A stretch of 12,189 bases of DNA, from NCBI GenBank assembly GCA_964371835.1, contig CAYJOP010000065.1, positions 1 to 12,189 of the forward strand, given 5' to 3'. The notes under the pieces are model-generated. The model was not told the origin of the DNA, did no database searches, and worked only from the letters and a program-made list of their open reading frames with translations. Shown here one piece after another: positions 1 through 6,833 of the stretch (the first letter of the stretch is position 1; every line of letters begins with the position of its first letter). The DNA is from CAYJAD01 sp964371835 (GTDB lineage: Bacteria > Desulfobacterota > Desulfovibrionia > Desulfovibrionales > Desulfovibrionaceae). The position numbers were made by a program, and so were the translations under genes.

Positions 1-91
1 TGACCTCACCAACGGGTACACTGAGCTTACCAACATTGATGATAGCTCCATTACAGTCTTGGTGGAAACTACTAAACTTAGCTTTGTCTAA
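1..91 (+). CDS. C-terminal end of an adhesin paralogue (5' truncated by window edge)
   Basis: Reading from position 2 gives 29 codons and a TAA stop at 89-91. The peptide matches the last 29 residues of the complete adhesin at 1297-3585 at 26 of 29 positions, differing only D/N, V/I and T/A. It therefore ends a second large secreted RTX-like adhesin of the same family, lying directly upstream in tandem. The shared residues include the NIDDSSIT motif and the terminal KLSFV, a short hydrophobic tail typical of type I secretion substrates. Codons differ at several synonymous sites, so the copies are not freshly duplicated. The rest of the gene lies outside the window, so its length and N-terminus are unknown. 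A mobile element begins 16 bases after the stop and separates the gene from its terminators. Confidence 0.85.
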   Translation, partial: DLTNGYTELTNIDDSSITVLVETTKLSFV

Positions 92-101
92 GTATATTTT
101 C

Positions 102-676
102 TAGATAGTCGATGCTGAAAAATGCGTTTCCACGCATTTTTCAGAAAGGCACGCCTACTCAAACCACCGCTTTGCGGTCGCAGGAAGTGAATTCCTGCTT
201 GATTTTCGTGGCACAGAATTTGAGCCTTGCTCAAATTCTGTTAGTCACCGCTTGAAAAACCATTTTTTTGCGTCATAAAATCGCCAAAAAGTATGCTTCA
301 CATCCTTTTTTTTGGCAATTTTATTGGTTCTTTTTAACTATAAAGATATCTTGTTTCAAGTATTTAGTCGGCACTGAAAAAGCACATAACACAACGAAAA
401 CAAAACATTTTTAACTAAAAATGAGCAAATAAAAATGCCAGAAACAAGCGTATAAAATACAACTTTCTGGCATTTTATGCTGCCAAAATACTGTTTCTTA
501 GTGCCGACTACCGAAATTTTTCTGTAAGAAAAATTTCGCGTGCCGTAAAATAAGCCAGAATTCACTTCTGGCGTCCCCAAAGGGGTATTTGAAGGCAACG
601 TGCCTCTCTGAACAGCACGCTAAAGCGTGTTGTTCAGCATCGACTATTTATTGTGTTTTTCAGCGTCGACTAGATA
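102..676. mobile_element. Outer MITE-like element (interrupted), with 6-bp target duplications
   Basis: The element spans 108-670 and is flanked by the perfect direct repeat TAGATA (102-107 and 671-676). Its ends are inverted: GTCGATGCTGAA at the left and TTCAGCGTCGAC at the right, a match of 11 of 12. Removing the nested element and one copy of its TATTTA duplication leaves 279 bp, almost exactly the size of the 278-bp relatives. It carries no credible gene and looks like a chain of hairpins. These are 115-127/132-144 (13 bp), ACCGC/GCGGT at 166-178, GCAGGAA/TTCCTGC at 180-198, a 12-bp stem at 213-241, and a 16-bp stem with one mismatch at 275-324. Its reverse complement aligns end to end with the inner element. 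It lies between the upstream adhesin stop codon and the terminators. I cannot name the helper transposase family. Confidence 0.85.
361..650. mobile_element. Inner 278-bp MITE-like element, copy 1, nested in the outer element
   Basis: The element spans 367-644 and is flanked by TATTTA on both sides (361-366, 645-650). Its ends are GTCGGCACTGAA and TTCAGCATCGAC. An internal reverse copy of the left end (AGTGCCGAC, 500-508) can pair with 367-375 to close a large hairpin. Further stems are 432-444/464-476 (13 bp), 512-522/528-538 (11 bp), GCCAGAA/TTCTGGC at 554-572, CCCC/GGGG at 575-585, GGCA/TGCC at 594-604, and 608-620/625-637 with a 1-nt mismatch. TGCC 541-544 with GGCA 594-597 and AAATA 548-552 with TATTT 586-590 could close a three-way junction. 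A minus-strand open frame inside it follows from the repeat and is not preserved in the homologous outer element. The copy at 6400-6677 appears identical, so transposition was recent. Confidence 0.9.
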
Positions 677-687
677 ACATTATTAAG

Positions 688-720
688 CCCCATTTTGTTT
701 TGTTCAAAATGGGGTTTTGT
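688..720 (+). terminator. Terminator of the upstream adhesin paralogue
   Basis: CCCCATTTTG (688-697) pairs perfectly with CAAAATGGGG (705-714) around a 7-nt loop, followed by TTTTGTTT. It resembles the terminator after the second adhesin in position and in its C-run/G-run design. The mobile element now separates it from its gene by about 600 bp. Confidence 0.85.
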
Positions 721-727
721 TTGCACA

Positions 728-760
728 TCAGCATCCTGCTGAGTTTTTTATTTTTTTTCA
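728..760 (+). terminator. Second tandem terminator
   Basis: TCAGCA (728-733) pairs with TGCTGA (737-742) around TCC. It is followed by G, T6, A and a run of eight or more T. It backs up the terminator at 688-720. Confidence 0.75.
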
Positions 761-1296
761 TACTGATAAATTTTAAAACTTTATCAAAATTTTAATAAAC
801 ACTTGCAATCAAGGCATATGTGTAGTATGGCTAATCAAGAGAGCAATGGCGAATATTAATATTCATTCCTTATAAAAAACACAGGACATGATTATTATGA
901 ATATCGTTATATTAAGCTTTGCTTGATGTCTTTGACATCCTCACTTGTTTTGGACATATTTATTAAGTTTTTTTTAGTTTTACGCTAATGCTAAACTGAG
1001 TGAACGGCACTGAACTTAAATATGTCTGGCGAAAAATCCGCTTGTTTTTCGACCGTTCGCTGATTTCATATTTATCCAGCGACCTCATAGTTTACGTAGG
1101 TACTTTCTGTATTTTATTATACTTGAACGTATTGTTGTTTTGTGCAAGTGTTAATGCACAATCACTATAGTGATATTATGAGTTTTGTTGGATGTTAACA
1201 ATATCTTTACATCCCCAAAACATATCACACTACTAATTGCATTAACTTTTAGTGCACTATATTCAAATTTTAACGGTTAAACACAAAGGATTTATT
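751..1296 (+). promoter_or_regulatory. Long AT-rich structured leader of the adhesin gene
   Basis: No gene is visible here, but there are many dyads. AAGC-TTT-GCTT (915-925) is followed directly by GATGTC-TTT-GACATC (925-939). AGTGAACGG (999-1007) pairs with CCGTTCGCT (1053-1061, one G-U), enclosing CGAAAAA/TTTTTCG (1030-1051). AAATATG (1018-1024) inside that loop could pair with CATATTT (1067-1073) as a pseudoknot, or CGCTG/CAGCG (1059-1081) could form instead. Two operator-like palindromes adjoin: TGTGCA-N8-TGCACA (1141-1160) and ATCACTATAGTGAT (1161-1174). GTTAATGCA (1150-1158) recurs inverted at 1238-1246. GGATGT/ACATCC pairs at 1190-1214. A weak sigma70-like promoter is TTTACG (1091-1096), 18 bp, TATTAT (1115-1120). 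A 12-codon frame at 888-926 (ATG after AGGA) is possible but unsupported. No known riboswitch consensus, including c-di-GMP types, was recognised. Confidence 0.45.
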
Positions 1297-3585
1297 ATGT
1301 CAGACATTTTATTACAAAAACCACAGGCAGGCCAAGTTGTAACTCTTGCACCTCAAGCAAAGGACCGTTTAGTATTTGAATTTTCACCAGATGATGCATT
1401 GCTTGAGCGCAATTTAGACACCCTTGTACTATCATTCAAAGATGGTTCAAGCATACAACTTGTAGATTTTTATGTGTCTTATACCGCTGAAAATATGCCA
1501 GAGTTTGTAATTGATGGCGAAATTGTTGACGGCCAAACATTTTTTGCAGCCTTTGAAGATCTTTTGCCAGCATTAGGTCAACAAGGCGTAAATGGTGGCG
1601 GAACTATTATTAGATTAACTGAAGCTAGTTTGAATAGTGAGGGCGTTGGCACCGTAGGTAACCAAGACAATGATTACACTCCTGGTGTACAACGTGAAGG
1701 TGTATCTTTTTTACAAACCAATACTACATCTCCTACTCCCACTACACTTGCTACAGATGGTGGAACTGGAGCCGGCGCTGCTTTAACCGCACCTGAATTA
1801 TCCGCCTACACTGCTGGCCTTCTAAGTGCACCTATGAACGCCACAAAAGGGTACTTGACCTATCAAGCTGATGGAACTCCATCATTAAACATTATTGAAA
1901 TTTCTTTTGACAATGTAAATATACCAGTTACAAGTGCTGCTCCTACTCAAGCCACAATTAATGGGGTTGATGCTATTCTTACCCTCAGCGCCGATGGAAA
2001 AACATTAACAGCTGTTAATGCAAACAAAACAAATAAACAATTATTTAAACTTGAACTCACTGATAATTTGGACGGCACTGCGTCATGGTCGCTAAATGCG
2101 AAAAATAATTTTGATTCACCAAGCTTTCAACTTACCCTTGCCGACCAATTTGGACAGACAAGCTCAGTTGATATCAATGTTTTTGATTTTTCAGACATGA
2201 GCAACTTTATAGATAGTAAAGTACAGCAAGATTTAAATGCTGAAATATTAAGAAGTCCAGATACAAATTATGTAATTAAAACTCAAACCATCGGCGGTGT
2301 AGACAAAAATTCTATAATTACAACCGCTAATGGTGCTGACCTCGTCATAGCAACTGAGAAAATTGTTCTTAGAGCTGACTCTGAAACAAATTCCTCCATT
2401 GATATTGATACTCTTGCTGGTACTGATAAGATACGCATTAACGAAGGTATTGTTAATAGATATGCATCGCCCTCAGTTGATTTGACTCAAATTCGCTCCA
2501 AGGTTGACATAGACATGGGCGATGACAATGATATTGTATATATTCCTGGCAATAAAGCCCTTGGTAATGATGATAAAGCCATGGTAACTAGTGATAGCGA
2601 CAAATCTTCTGACAACCAATTTCTTACTCGCATCACTGGTAATGCCGGTGATGATCTTTTCAACTTAACAGGCACCTTCACAATGGTTGCCAGCGCAAAT
2701 GGCACTGGCAATAACAATTACGCAACTAATATTATTGAAGGTGGCGTAGGTAGTGACAACATATCCTTAAATGGTAAAATAATGACTTATGGTTCTGAAA
2801 GAGCAGCAAATATTATCAACGGTGATAGCGGCACAGTCACTGGCCATAATCAATACACATCCACTAAAGATGCCAATGATAATCATGATATCTTAGGCTT
2901 AACCAATACTGTTGATAATAACACCATGATTTTTAAGGGCGATGCTGATAATCTTGATATGCACTTTGGTGGCGGTAACAAAAGAGCTGACATTGACAAT
3001 ATTGAAGAAATCCGCTTTGGTTGGCAACATAATGGTATGACTTGGAGCGTTGCCAACGACAAAACAGATGATTATAACCTTGACTTTAGCCAAGTAGCTG
3101 CAGCTAGCGATGGCTCTGGCCTAATTATTACAACAGCAAATGGTGACGACACTATTCGGGGCACTCAAGGTAGCGACATTATCAATGCTGGCAGTGGGAA
3201 AATCGAAATTCATGCAAATGAAGGCGACGATCTTATAAATTTAACAGCTAAAGGTTCAAAATTTTCTAATGTTTTAGTGGACGGCGGTGATGGTATGGAC
3301 GTGCTATTAATTGGTGCTTCAAGCCTTACGAACGCAATAAAAACTATTAATAACAATGACATCACTAACACAGAGCTTATCATTGCTGGTGATAATATTA
3401 AGGGCACTACTACTCAAGACATATTTAATGAGCTAGATATTAACACTAATGGTAATAACTTTGAGCTTAGCTCCGCTCATTGGACAAGAGTTACCAATCT
3501 CACCAACGGTTACACTGAGCTTACCAATATTGATGATAGCTCCATTACAATCTTGGTAGAAACAGCTAAACTTAGCTTTGTCTAA
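1297..3585 (+). CDS. LapA-like/RTX adhesin, type I secretion substrate
   Basis: This 762-residue protein has no cysteine and no Sec signal, as expected of a type I secretion substrate exported through a C-terminal signal. Residues 1-95 resemble the N-terminal retention module seen in large Desulfovibrio adhesins (my recollection). They are followed by a Thr/Gly-rich linker (about 145-175) and Ig-like beta-rich sequence (about 180-300). Gly/Asp-rich calcium-binding RTX-like motifs follow: MGDDND near 407, GNAGDD at 448, GGVGSD at 482, NGDDTIRGTQGSD at 615, and DGGDGMD at 662. The phrase IITTANG.D occurs twice. ATG 1297 is preferred over the upstream GTG at 1252 because AAAGGA (1285-1290) lies 6 nt before it and the family starts MSD. 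It is short for a LapA-type adhesin and lacks the long repeat stalk. No clear TAAG/PAAG-type LapG site is visible. The neighbouring ATPase is the likely exporter. Confidence 0.8.
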   Translation: MSDILLQKPQAGQVVTLAPQAKDRLVFEFSPDDALLERNLDTLVLSFKDGSSIQLVDFYVSYTAENMPEFVIDGEIVDGQTFFAAFEDLLPALGQQGVNGGGTIIRLTEASLNSEGVGTVGNQDNDYTPGVQREGVSFLQTNTTSPTPTTLATDGGTGAGAALTAPELSAYTAGLLSAPMNATKGYLTYQADGTPSLNIIEISFDNVNIPVTSAAPTQATINGVDAILTLSADGKTLTAVNANKTNKQLFKLELTDNLDGTASWSLNAKNNFDSPSFQLTLADQFGQTSSVDINVFDFSDMSNFIDSKVQQDLNAEILRSPDTNYVIKTQTIGGVDKNSIITTANGADLVIATEKIVLRADSETNSSIDIDTLAGTDKIRINEGIVNRYASPSVDLTQIRSKVDIDMGDDNDIVYIPGNKALGNDDKAMVTSDSDKSSDNQFLTRITGNAGDDLFNLTGTFTMVASANGTGNNNYATNIIEGGVGSDNISLNGKIMTYGSERAANIINGDSGTVTGHNQYTSTKDANDNHDILGLTNTVDNNTMIFKGDADNLDMHFGGGNKRADIDNIEEIRFGWQHNGMTWSVANDKTDDYNLDFSQVAAASDGSGLIITTANGDDTIRGTQGSDIINAGSGKIEIHANEGDDLINLTAKGSKFSNVLVDGGDGMDVLLIGASSLTNAIKTINNNDITNTELIIAGDNIKGTTTQDIFNELDINTNGNNFELSSAHWTRVTNLTNGYTELTNIDDSSITILVETAKLSFV

Positions 3586-3608
3586 GCATAATTCATAAAG
3601 AATTGAAC

Positions 3609-3645
3609 AACCCCTCTTGTTTTGCTGCAAGAGGGGTTATTTATT
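3609..3645 (+). terminator. Rho-independent terminator of the adhesin gene
   Basis: AACCCCTCTTG (3609-3619) pairs perfectly with CAAGAGGGGTT (3628-3638) around an 8-nt loop, followed by ATTTATT. It lies 23 bases after the stop, so the adhesin is probably monocistronic and separate from the ATPase gene. Confidence 0.9.
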
Positions 3646-4103
3646 AAATGCAATCAAACTGCTAACTTAGTCGCCACTAAAAAATATTTAACCCTGCACA
3701 GTTGCATGAACAAGACACCAAGCACTGCACATGGTACAGACTTGACCATTATGATAGCAAATGCTAAGTGTTAGCGAGAGGCACTAAGCTTAATATAATC
3801 ATTTATGCTGAAGGTGATGAATTTTTAACCTCCCTTACAGCCATAATAAACATGCTGGAATTGTTATTACACTGTAAACACGTATAATGTTACCAGCTTA
3901 GATGCCTTTTCATGGGCTGCTATAATGCAACTATTTTGCGTTCATTGTTAAACTGAAAGCCTGTGCATTTTTACGCATGGTACTAGCCAACCACAGTAAT
4001 AAAAACCAACTACAAACCAATATTATTACTTAAAATTTTATTTTATCATAAAACCCTTACTTTAAATAAACTATCTGCAACAAATAAAAAAATAGAAGCA
4101 CTT
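3639..4103 (+). promoter_or_regulatory. Intergenic region with promoter(s) for the secretion ATPase
   Basis: There is no gene in this 465-bp stretch. A good sigma70-like promoter is TTGTTA (3861-3866), 16 bp, TATAAT (3883-3888). A second TATAAT (3921-3926) has an extended -10 TGC directly before it. Either would give a leader of about 170-210 nt. At 3670 GTCGCCACTAAAAAA matches 13 of 15 bases of the mobile-element left end, but no partner end is visible. ATGGT/ACCAT near 3730-3752 forms a small hairpin. Confidence 0.45.
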
Positions 4104-6293
4104 ATGACAACACAATCCCTTGAAAATCAAAATGAAATTGAAAATGACAACCTTGCGGAATTGGCACCGTCCGAGGTAGATTTCATCCCGCCTTTATTGC
4201 GTAGTTTAAGTACATTATTACGCTTGCGTGGCAAAACAGTATCTGCACAATTTTTATATTCTGGGCTTGCAGGGGCAAACGAAGTAACTCCAGGAGAGTG
4301 TATGCGCGCGGCCACAAAAGCAGGTTTGCAAGCCCGCATTGTGCCACGAGCATCTATAGAGAAAATTGTCCCCATGACCTTGCCATGCGTTTTGATTTTA
4401 CAAAACAATAACTCATGTGTGCTCACTGCTTATAATAAATCAATTGCTACGGTCATTTTCCCTGAATCAGGCGAAGAACCACAACAAGTTAGCCTTGATA
4501 GTATTGCCAAACAATACACAGGCTTTGCAGTATTTGGCTCCATTGAAAAAAAAGCTGACAAGCGTATTGATACCTTTAGGCAAGAAAAGGGTAAAAAATG
4601 GTTTTGGAATGCCATTAAACACTATGGCCCCATCTATCGCCATGCGGTTTTTGCCAGTATCATTATTAATCTTATTGCCTTATGTAGCCCACTTTTTGTA
4701 ATGAATGTGTATGACCGCGTAGTTCCAAACCATGCCCTTGAAACTTTATGGGTGCTGGCACTTGGCATTACCATTGCTTATTCATTTGATTTTTTACTTA
4801 AAACTTTACGCAGTTATTTTGTGGATATTGCTGGTCGTAATGCAGATGTTGTAATTTCAAGCATGCTGGTGGATAAGGTGCTAACCATGCAACTTGACCA
4901 TAAACCAGAATCCACAGGAGCCTTGGTTAATAACGTTCGTGCTTTTGAGTCATTGCGAGAATTTTTTAGCTCATCTACCCTGCTTTCGTGTATTGATTTA
5001 CCATTTTTGCTACTATTTTTAATTTGTTTAGGTTTTATTGGTGGCCCCTTGGTGCTTTTGCCAATTATTGCCATGCCCATTATGTTTATGGCAGGATTTT
5101 TTTTACAAGCCCTTGCCAAACGAGCTGCAGAAAAAAGCTATGCGCAAAGTATGCATAAAAATGCACTACTCACAGAAATAGTTAATGGACTTGAAACCCT
5201 TAAATGTTGCCAAGGTGAAAACCGTATGCAACGCGTATGGGAAACTGTAGTTGAAAGCTCAGCAGAAGCTAACTCCGAAACAAAAAAATATACTGCCATT
5301 GCAGTTGGCTTTTCCGTATTTGTTACCCAATTTGTAACTGTAGCCATGGTGGTTTGGGGTGTGTACCTCATTGCTGGTGGCACACTTACAATGGGTGGTT
5401 TAATTGGCAGTAATATTTTAGCTGGTAGGGCCATGGCTCCGCTAATGCAACTATCAGGACTTATTAGTCACTTCCAAAACTCTCGCCTTTCATTGGAGGC
5501 ACTAAATCTACTTATGTCCTTACCCTCAGAGGACAGACAAGCTCAAGCTGCTGTAGATTTTGGCCCTCTTAATGCATCCTTCACGCTTGAAAATGTTAGT
5601 TTTGCATATCCAAACACAGCACGAAATGCCGTCCATGACTTATCATTACACATAAATCCAGGCGAAAAAATTGGCGTCATTGGGCGTATGGGTTCAGGCA
5701 AATCTACGCTTATTCGCTTGCTTATCGGCCTATACCAACCAAAGGATGGAGCTGTGAAGTTTGGTGGTGTAGATATTAGACAACTAGCTGGAGCAGACTT
5801 ACGCTCCAGAATAGGTTTTTCACCGCAAGATACAATTCTTTTTTACGGTAGTATTCGCGACAACATTGTACTTGGAGACCCAAGCGTCAATGACTCACGC
5901 ACCATTAGAGCCGCAAATTTATCAGGTGTTACTGAATTTGTTCGCACTAATCCAGAAGGATTTGGTGCTCAAGTTGGTGAGCAGGGCAAGGCCCTTTCTG
6001 GCGGCCAACGTCAAGCCATTGGCCTTGCACGCGCTTTAGTGCGTGACCCTGAGGTGCTTATATTAGACGAACCAACAAGCAATATGGATATATCATCTGA
6101 ACAAGCTGTACAAACACGCCTAACAAACATTGTACAAAACAAAACCCTAATTCTAGTTACTCACCGCATGAGCATGCTTAAAATGGTAGATAGACTCATA
6201 GTAATGGAAAGCGGACGTATAGTGGCTGACGGACCAAAGGATGTGGTATTGGAAAAACTTCGCGCACATTCAGGCCCTACAACTACAACATAA
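4104..6293 (+). CDS. lapB: Type I secretion ATPase, LapB/LssB family, degenerate C39-like domain
   Basis: This 729-residue inner-membrane ABC exporter should drive ATP-dependent, one-step secretion of the adjacent adhesin. Residues about 25-145 form a C39-peptidase-like domain without the catalytic Cys-Gly motif, so it would bind rather than cleave the substrate. The membrane domain runs from about 178 to 440, with clear hydrophobic segments near 180-200, 212-232, 299-338 and 396-430. The nucleotide-binding domain shows Walker A GRMGSGKST (527-535), Q-loop Q575, signature LSGGQ (631-635), Walker B VLILDEP (651-657) and switch H687. Length and order fit the family. ATG 4104 has only a weak upstream AGAAG. 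The partner membrane-fusion protein (LapC/HlyD) and outer-membrane channel (LapE/TolC) are not adjacent: a mobile element and convergent tlyA follow. The symbol is by family, not by proven orthology. Confidence 0.88.
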   Translation: MTTQSLENQNEIENDNLAELAPSEVDFIPPLLRSLSTLLRLRGKTVSAQFLYSGLAGANEVTPGECMRAATKAGLQARIVPRASIEKIVPMTLPCVLILQNNNSCVLTAYNKSIATVIFPESGEEPQQVSLDSIAKQYTGFAVFGSIEKKADKRIDTFRQEKGKKWFWNAIKHYGPIYRHAVFASIIINLIALCSPLFVMNVYDRVVPNHALETLWVLALGITIAYSFDFLLKTLRSYFVDIAGRNADVVISSMLVDKVLTMQLDHKPESTGALVNNVRAFESLREFFSSSTLLSCIDLPFLLLFLICLGFIGGPLVLLPIIAMPIMFMAGFFLQALAKRAAEKSYAQSMHKNALLTEIVNGLETLKCCQGENRMQRVWETVVESSAEANSETKKYTAIAVGFSVFVTQFVTVAMVVWGVYLIAGGTLTMGGLIGSNILAGRAMAPLMQLSGLISHFQNSRLSLEALNLLMSLPSEDRQAQAAVDFGPLNASFTLENVSFAYPNTARNAVHDLSLHINPGEKIGVIGRMGSGKSTLIRLLIGLYQPKDGAVKFGGVDIRQLAGADLRSRIGFSPQDTILFYGSIRDNIVLGDPSVNDSRTIRAANLSGVTEFVRTNPEGFGAQVGEQGKALSGGQRQAIGLARALVRDPEVLILDEPTSNMDISSEQAVQTRLTNIVQNKTLILVTHRMSMLKMVDRLIVMESGRIVADGPKDVVLEKLRAHSGPTTTT

Positions 6294-6393
6294 AGGGTCT
6301 TACACAAAATTTCAAAAAATAAATTAATCATAAAAGTACAAAAATAACGCTAAAACATAATTGCGCAGACCCCTTTCATAGTGCAAAAACTTC

Positions 6394-6683
6394 TAGCTAG
6401 TCGGCACTGAAAAAGCACATAACACAACGAAAACAAAACATTTTTAACTAAAAATGAGCAAATAAAAATGCCAGAAACAAGCGTATAAAATACAACTTTC
6501 TGGCATTTTATGCTGCCAAAATACTGTTTCTTAGTGCCGACTACCGAAATTTTTCTGTAAGAAAAATTTCGCGTGCCGTAAAATAAGCCAGAATTCACTT
6601 CTGGCGTCCCCAAAGGGGTATTTGAAGGCAACGTGCCTCTCTGAACAGCACGCTAAAGCGTGTTGTTCAGCATCGACTAGCTA
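6394..6683. mobile_element. 278-bp MITE-like element, copy 2
   Basis: Positions 6400-6677 repeat 367-644 with no difference that I found (offset 6033). The identity ends at the element boundaries apart from the shared TA of the target. The flanks carry a perfect 6-bp duplication, TAGCTA (6394-6399, 6678-6683), different from that of copy 1, so this is an independent insertion. It lies between convergent lapB and tlyA. Its right edge is 16 bp from a decayed relative. The minus-strand open frame running out of it to 6350 is incidental, because its C-terminal end is simply flanking DNA. Confidence 0.92.
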
Positions 6684-6693
6684 ATGCATAGCA

Positions 6694-6800
6694 GTCTAAA
6701 CTGAAAATGAGCTAATGATTGTATTTTTATGACTAAAGCAAATTAATGTAACTGCCAGTAACAAGAGTATGAACTGCTAATTCAGGCACTTTTATGAAGT
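6694..6800. repeat. Decayed left half of a related MITE-like element
   Basis: GTCTAAACTGAAAA (6694-6707) matches the left end GTCGGCACTGAAAA at 11 of 14 bases. ATTTTTATGACTAAA follows, compared with ATTTTTAACTAAA in the intact copies. Next, TGCCAG-T-AACAAG-A-GTAT (6753-6770) corresponds to TGCCAGAAACAAGCGTAT, and CAGGCA plus TTTTATG (6783-6796) matches the other side of that hairpin. Order and spacing match the first half of the intact element. No right end is visible before the tlyA stop. No tlyA terminator could be identified in this segment. Confidence 0.6.
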
Positions 6801-6833
6801 AAAAATTTTTTTAAAGTTCCAGTTAAAATATCG

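Noticed and set aside
356..598. Minus-strand open frame of 80 codons (and its twin at 6350-6631) as a conserved small protein
   Set aside because: Its sequence identity comes only from the repeated element. It crosses the hairpins, its C-terminus runs into unrelated flanking DNA, and the homologous outer element does not keep the frame.
589..795. Plus-strand 68-codon open frame
   Set aside because: It runs from the mobile element through two terminators into AT-rich DNA, with no ribosome binding site.
1008..1016. GGCACTGAA in the adhesin leader as another element end
   Set aside because: It lacks the GTC terminus and has no partner end or target duplication. The bases fit the leader hairpin instead.
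1001..1090. c-di-GMP riboswitch in the adhesin leader
   Set aside because: The GEMM-I/II core sequences I know are absent, so only an unassigned structured leader can be stated.
1252..1296. GTG start giving 15 extra residues on the adhesin
   Set aside because: The ATG at 1297 has a well-placed AAAGGA, and the added residues do not resemble family N-termini.
361..6683. CRISPR array or integron attC sites suggested by repeated hairpins
   Set aside because: There are only widely separated copies, with no regular spacers, no cas or integrase gene, and clear transposon-type target duplications.
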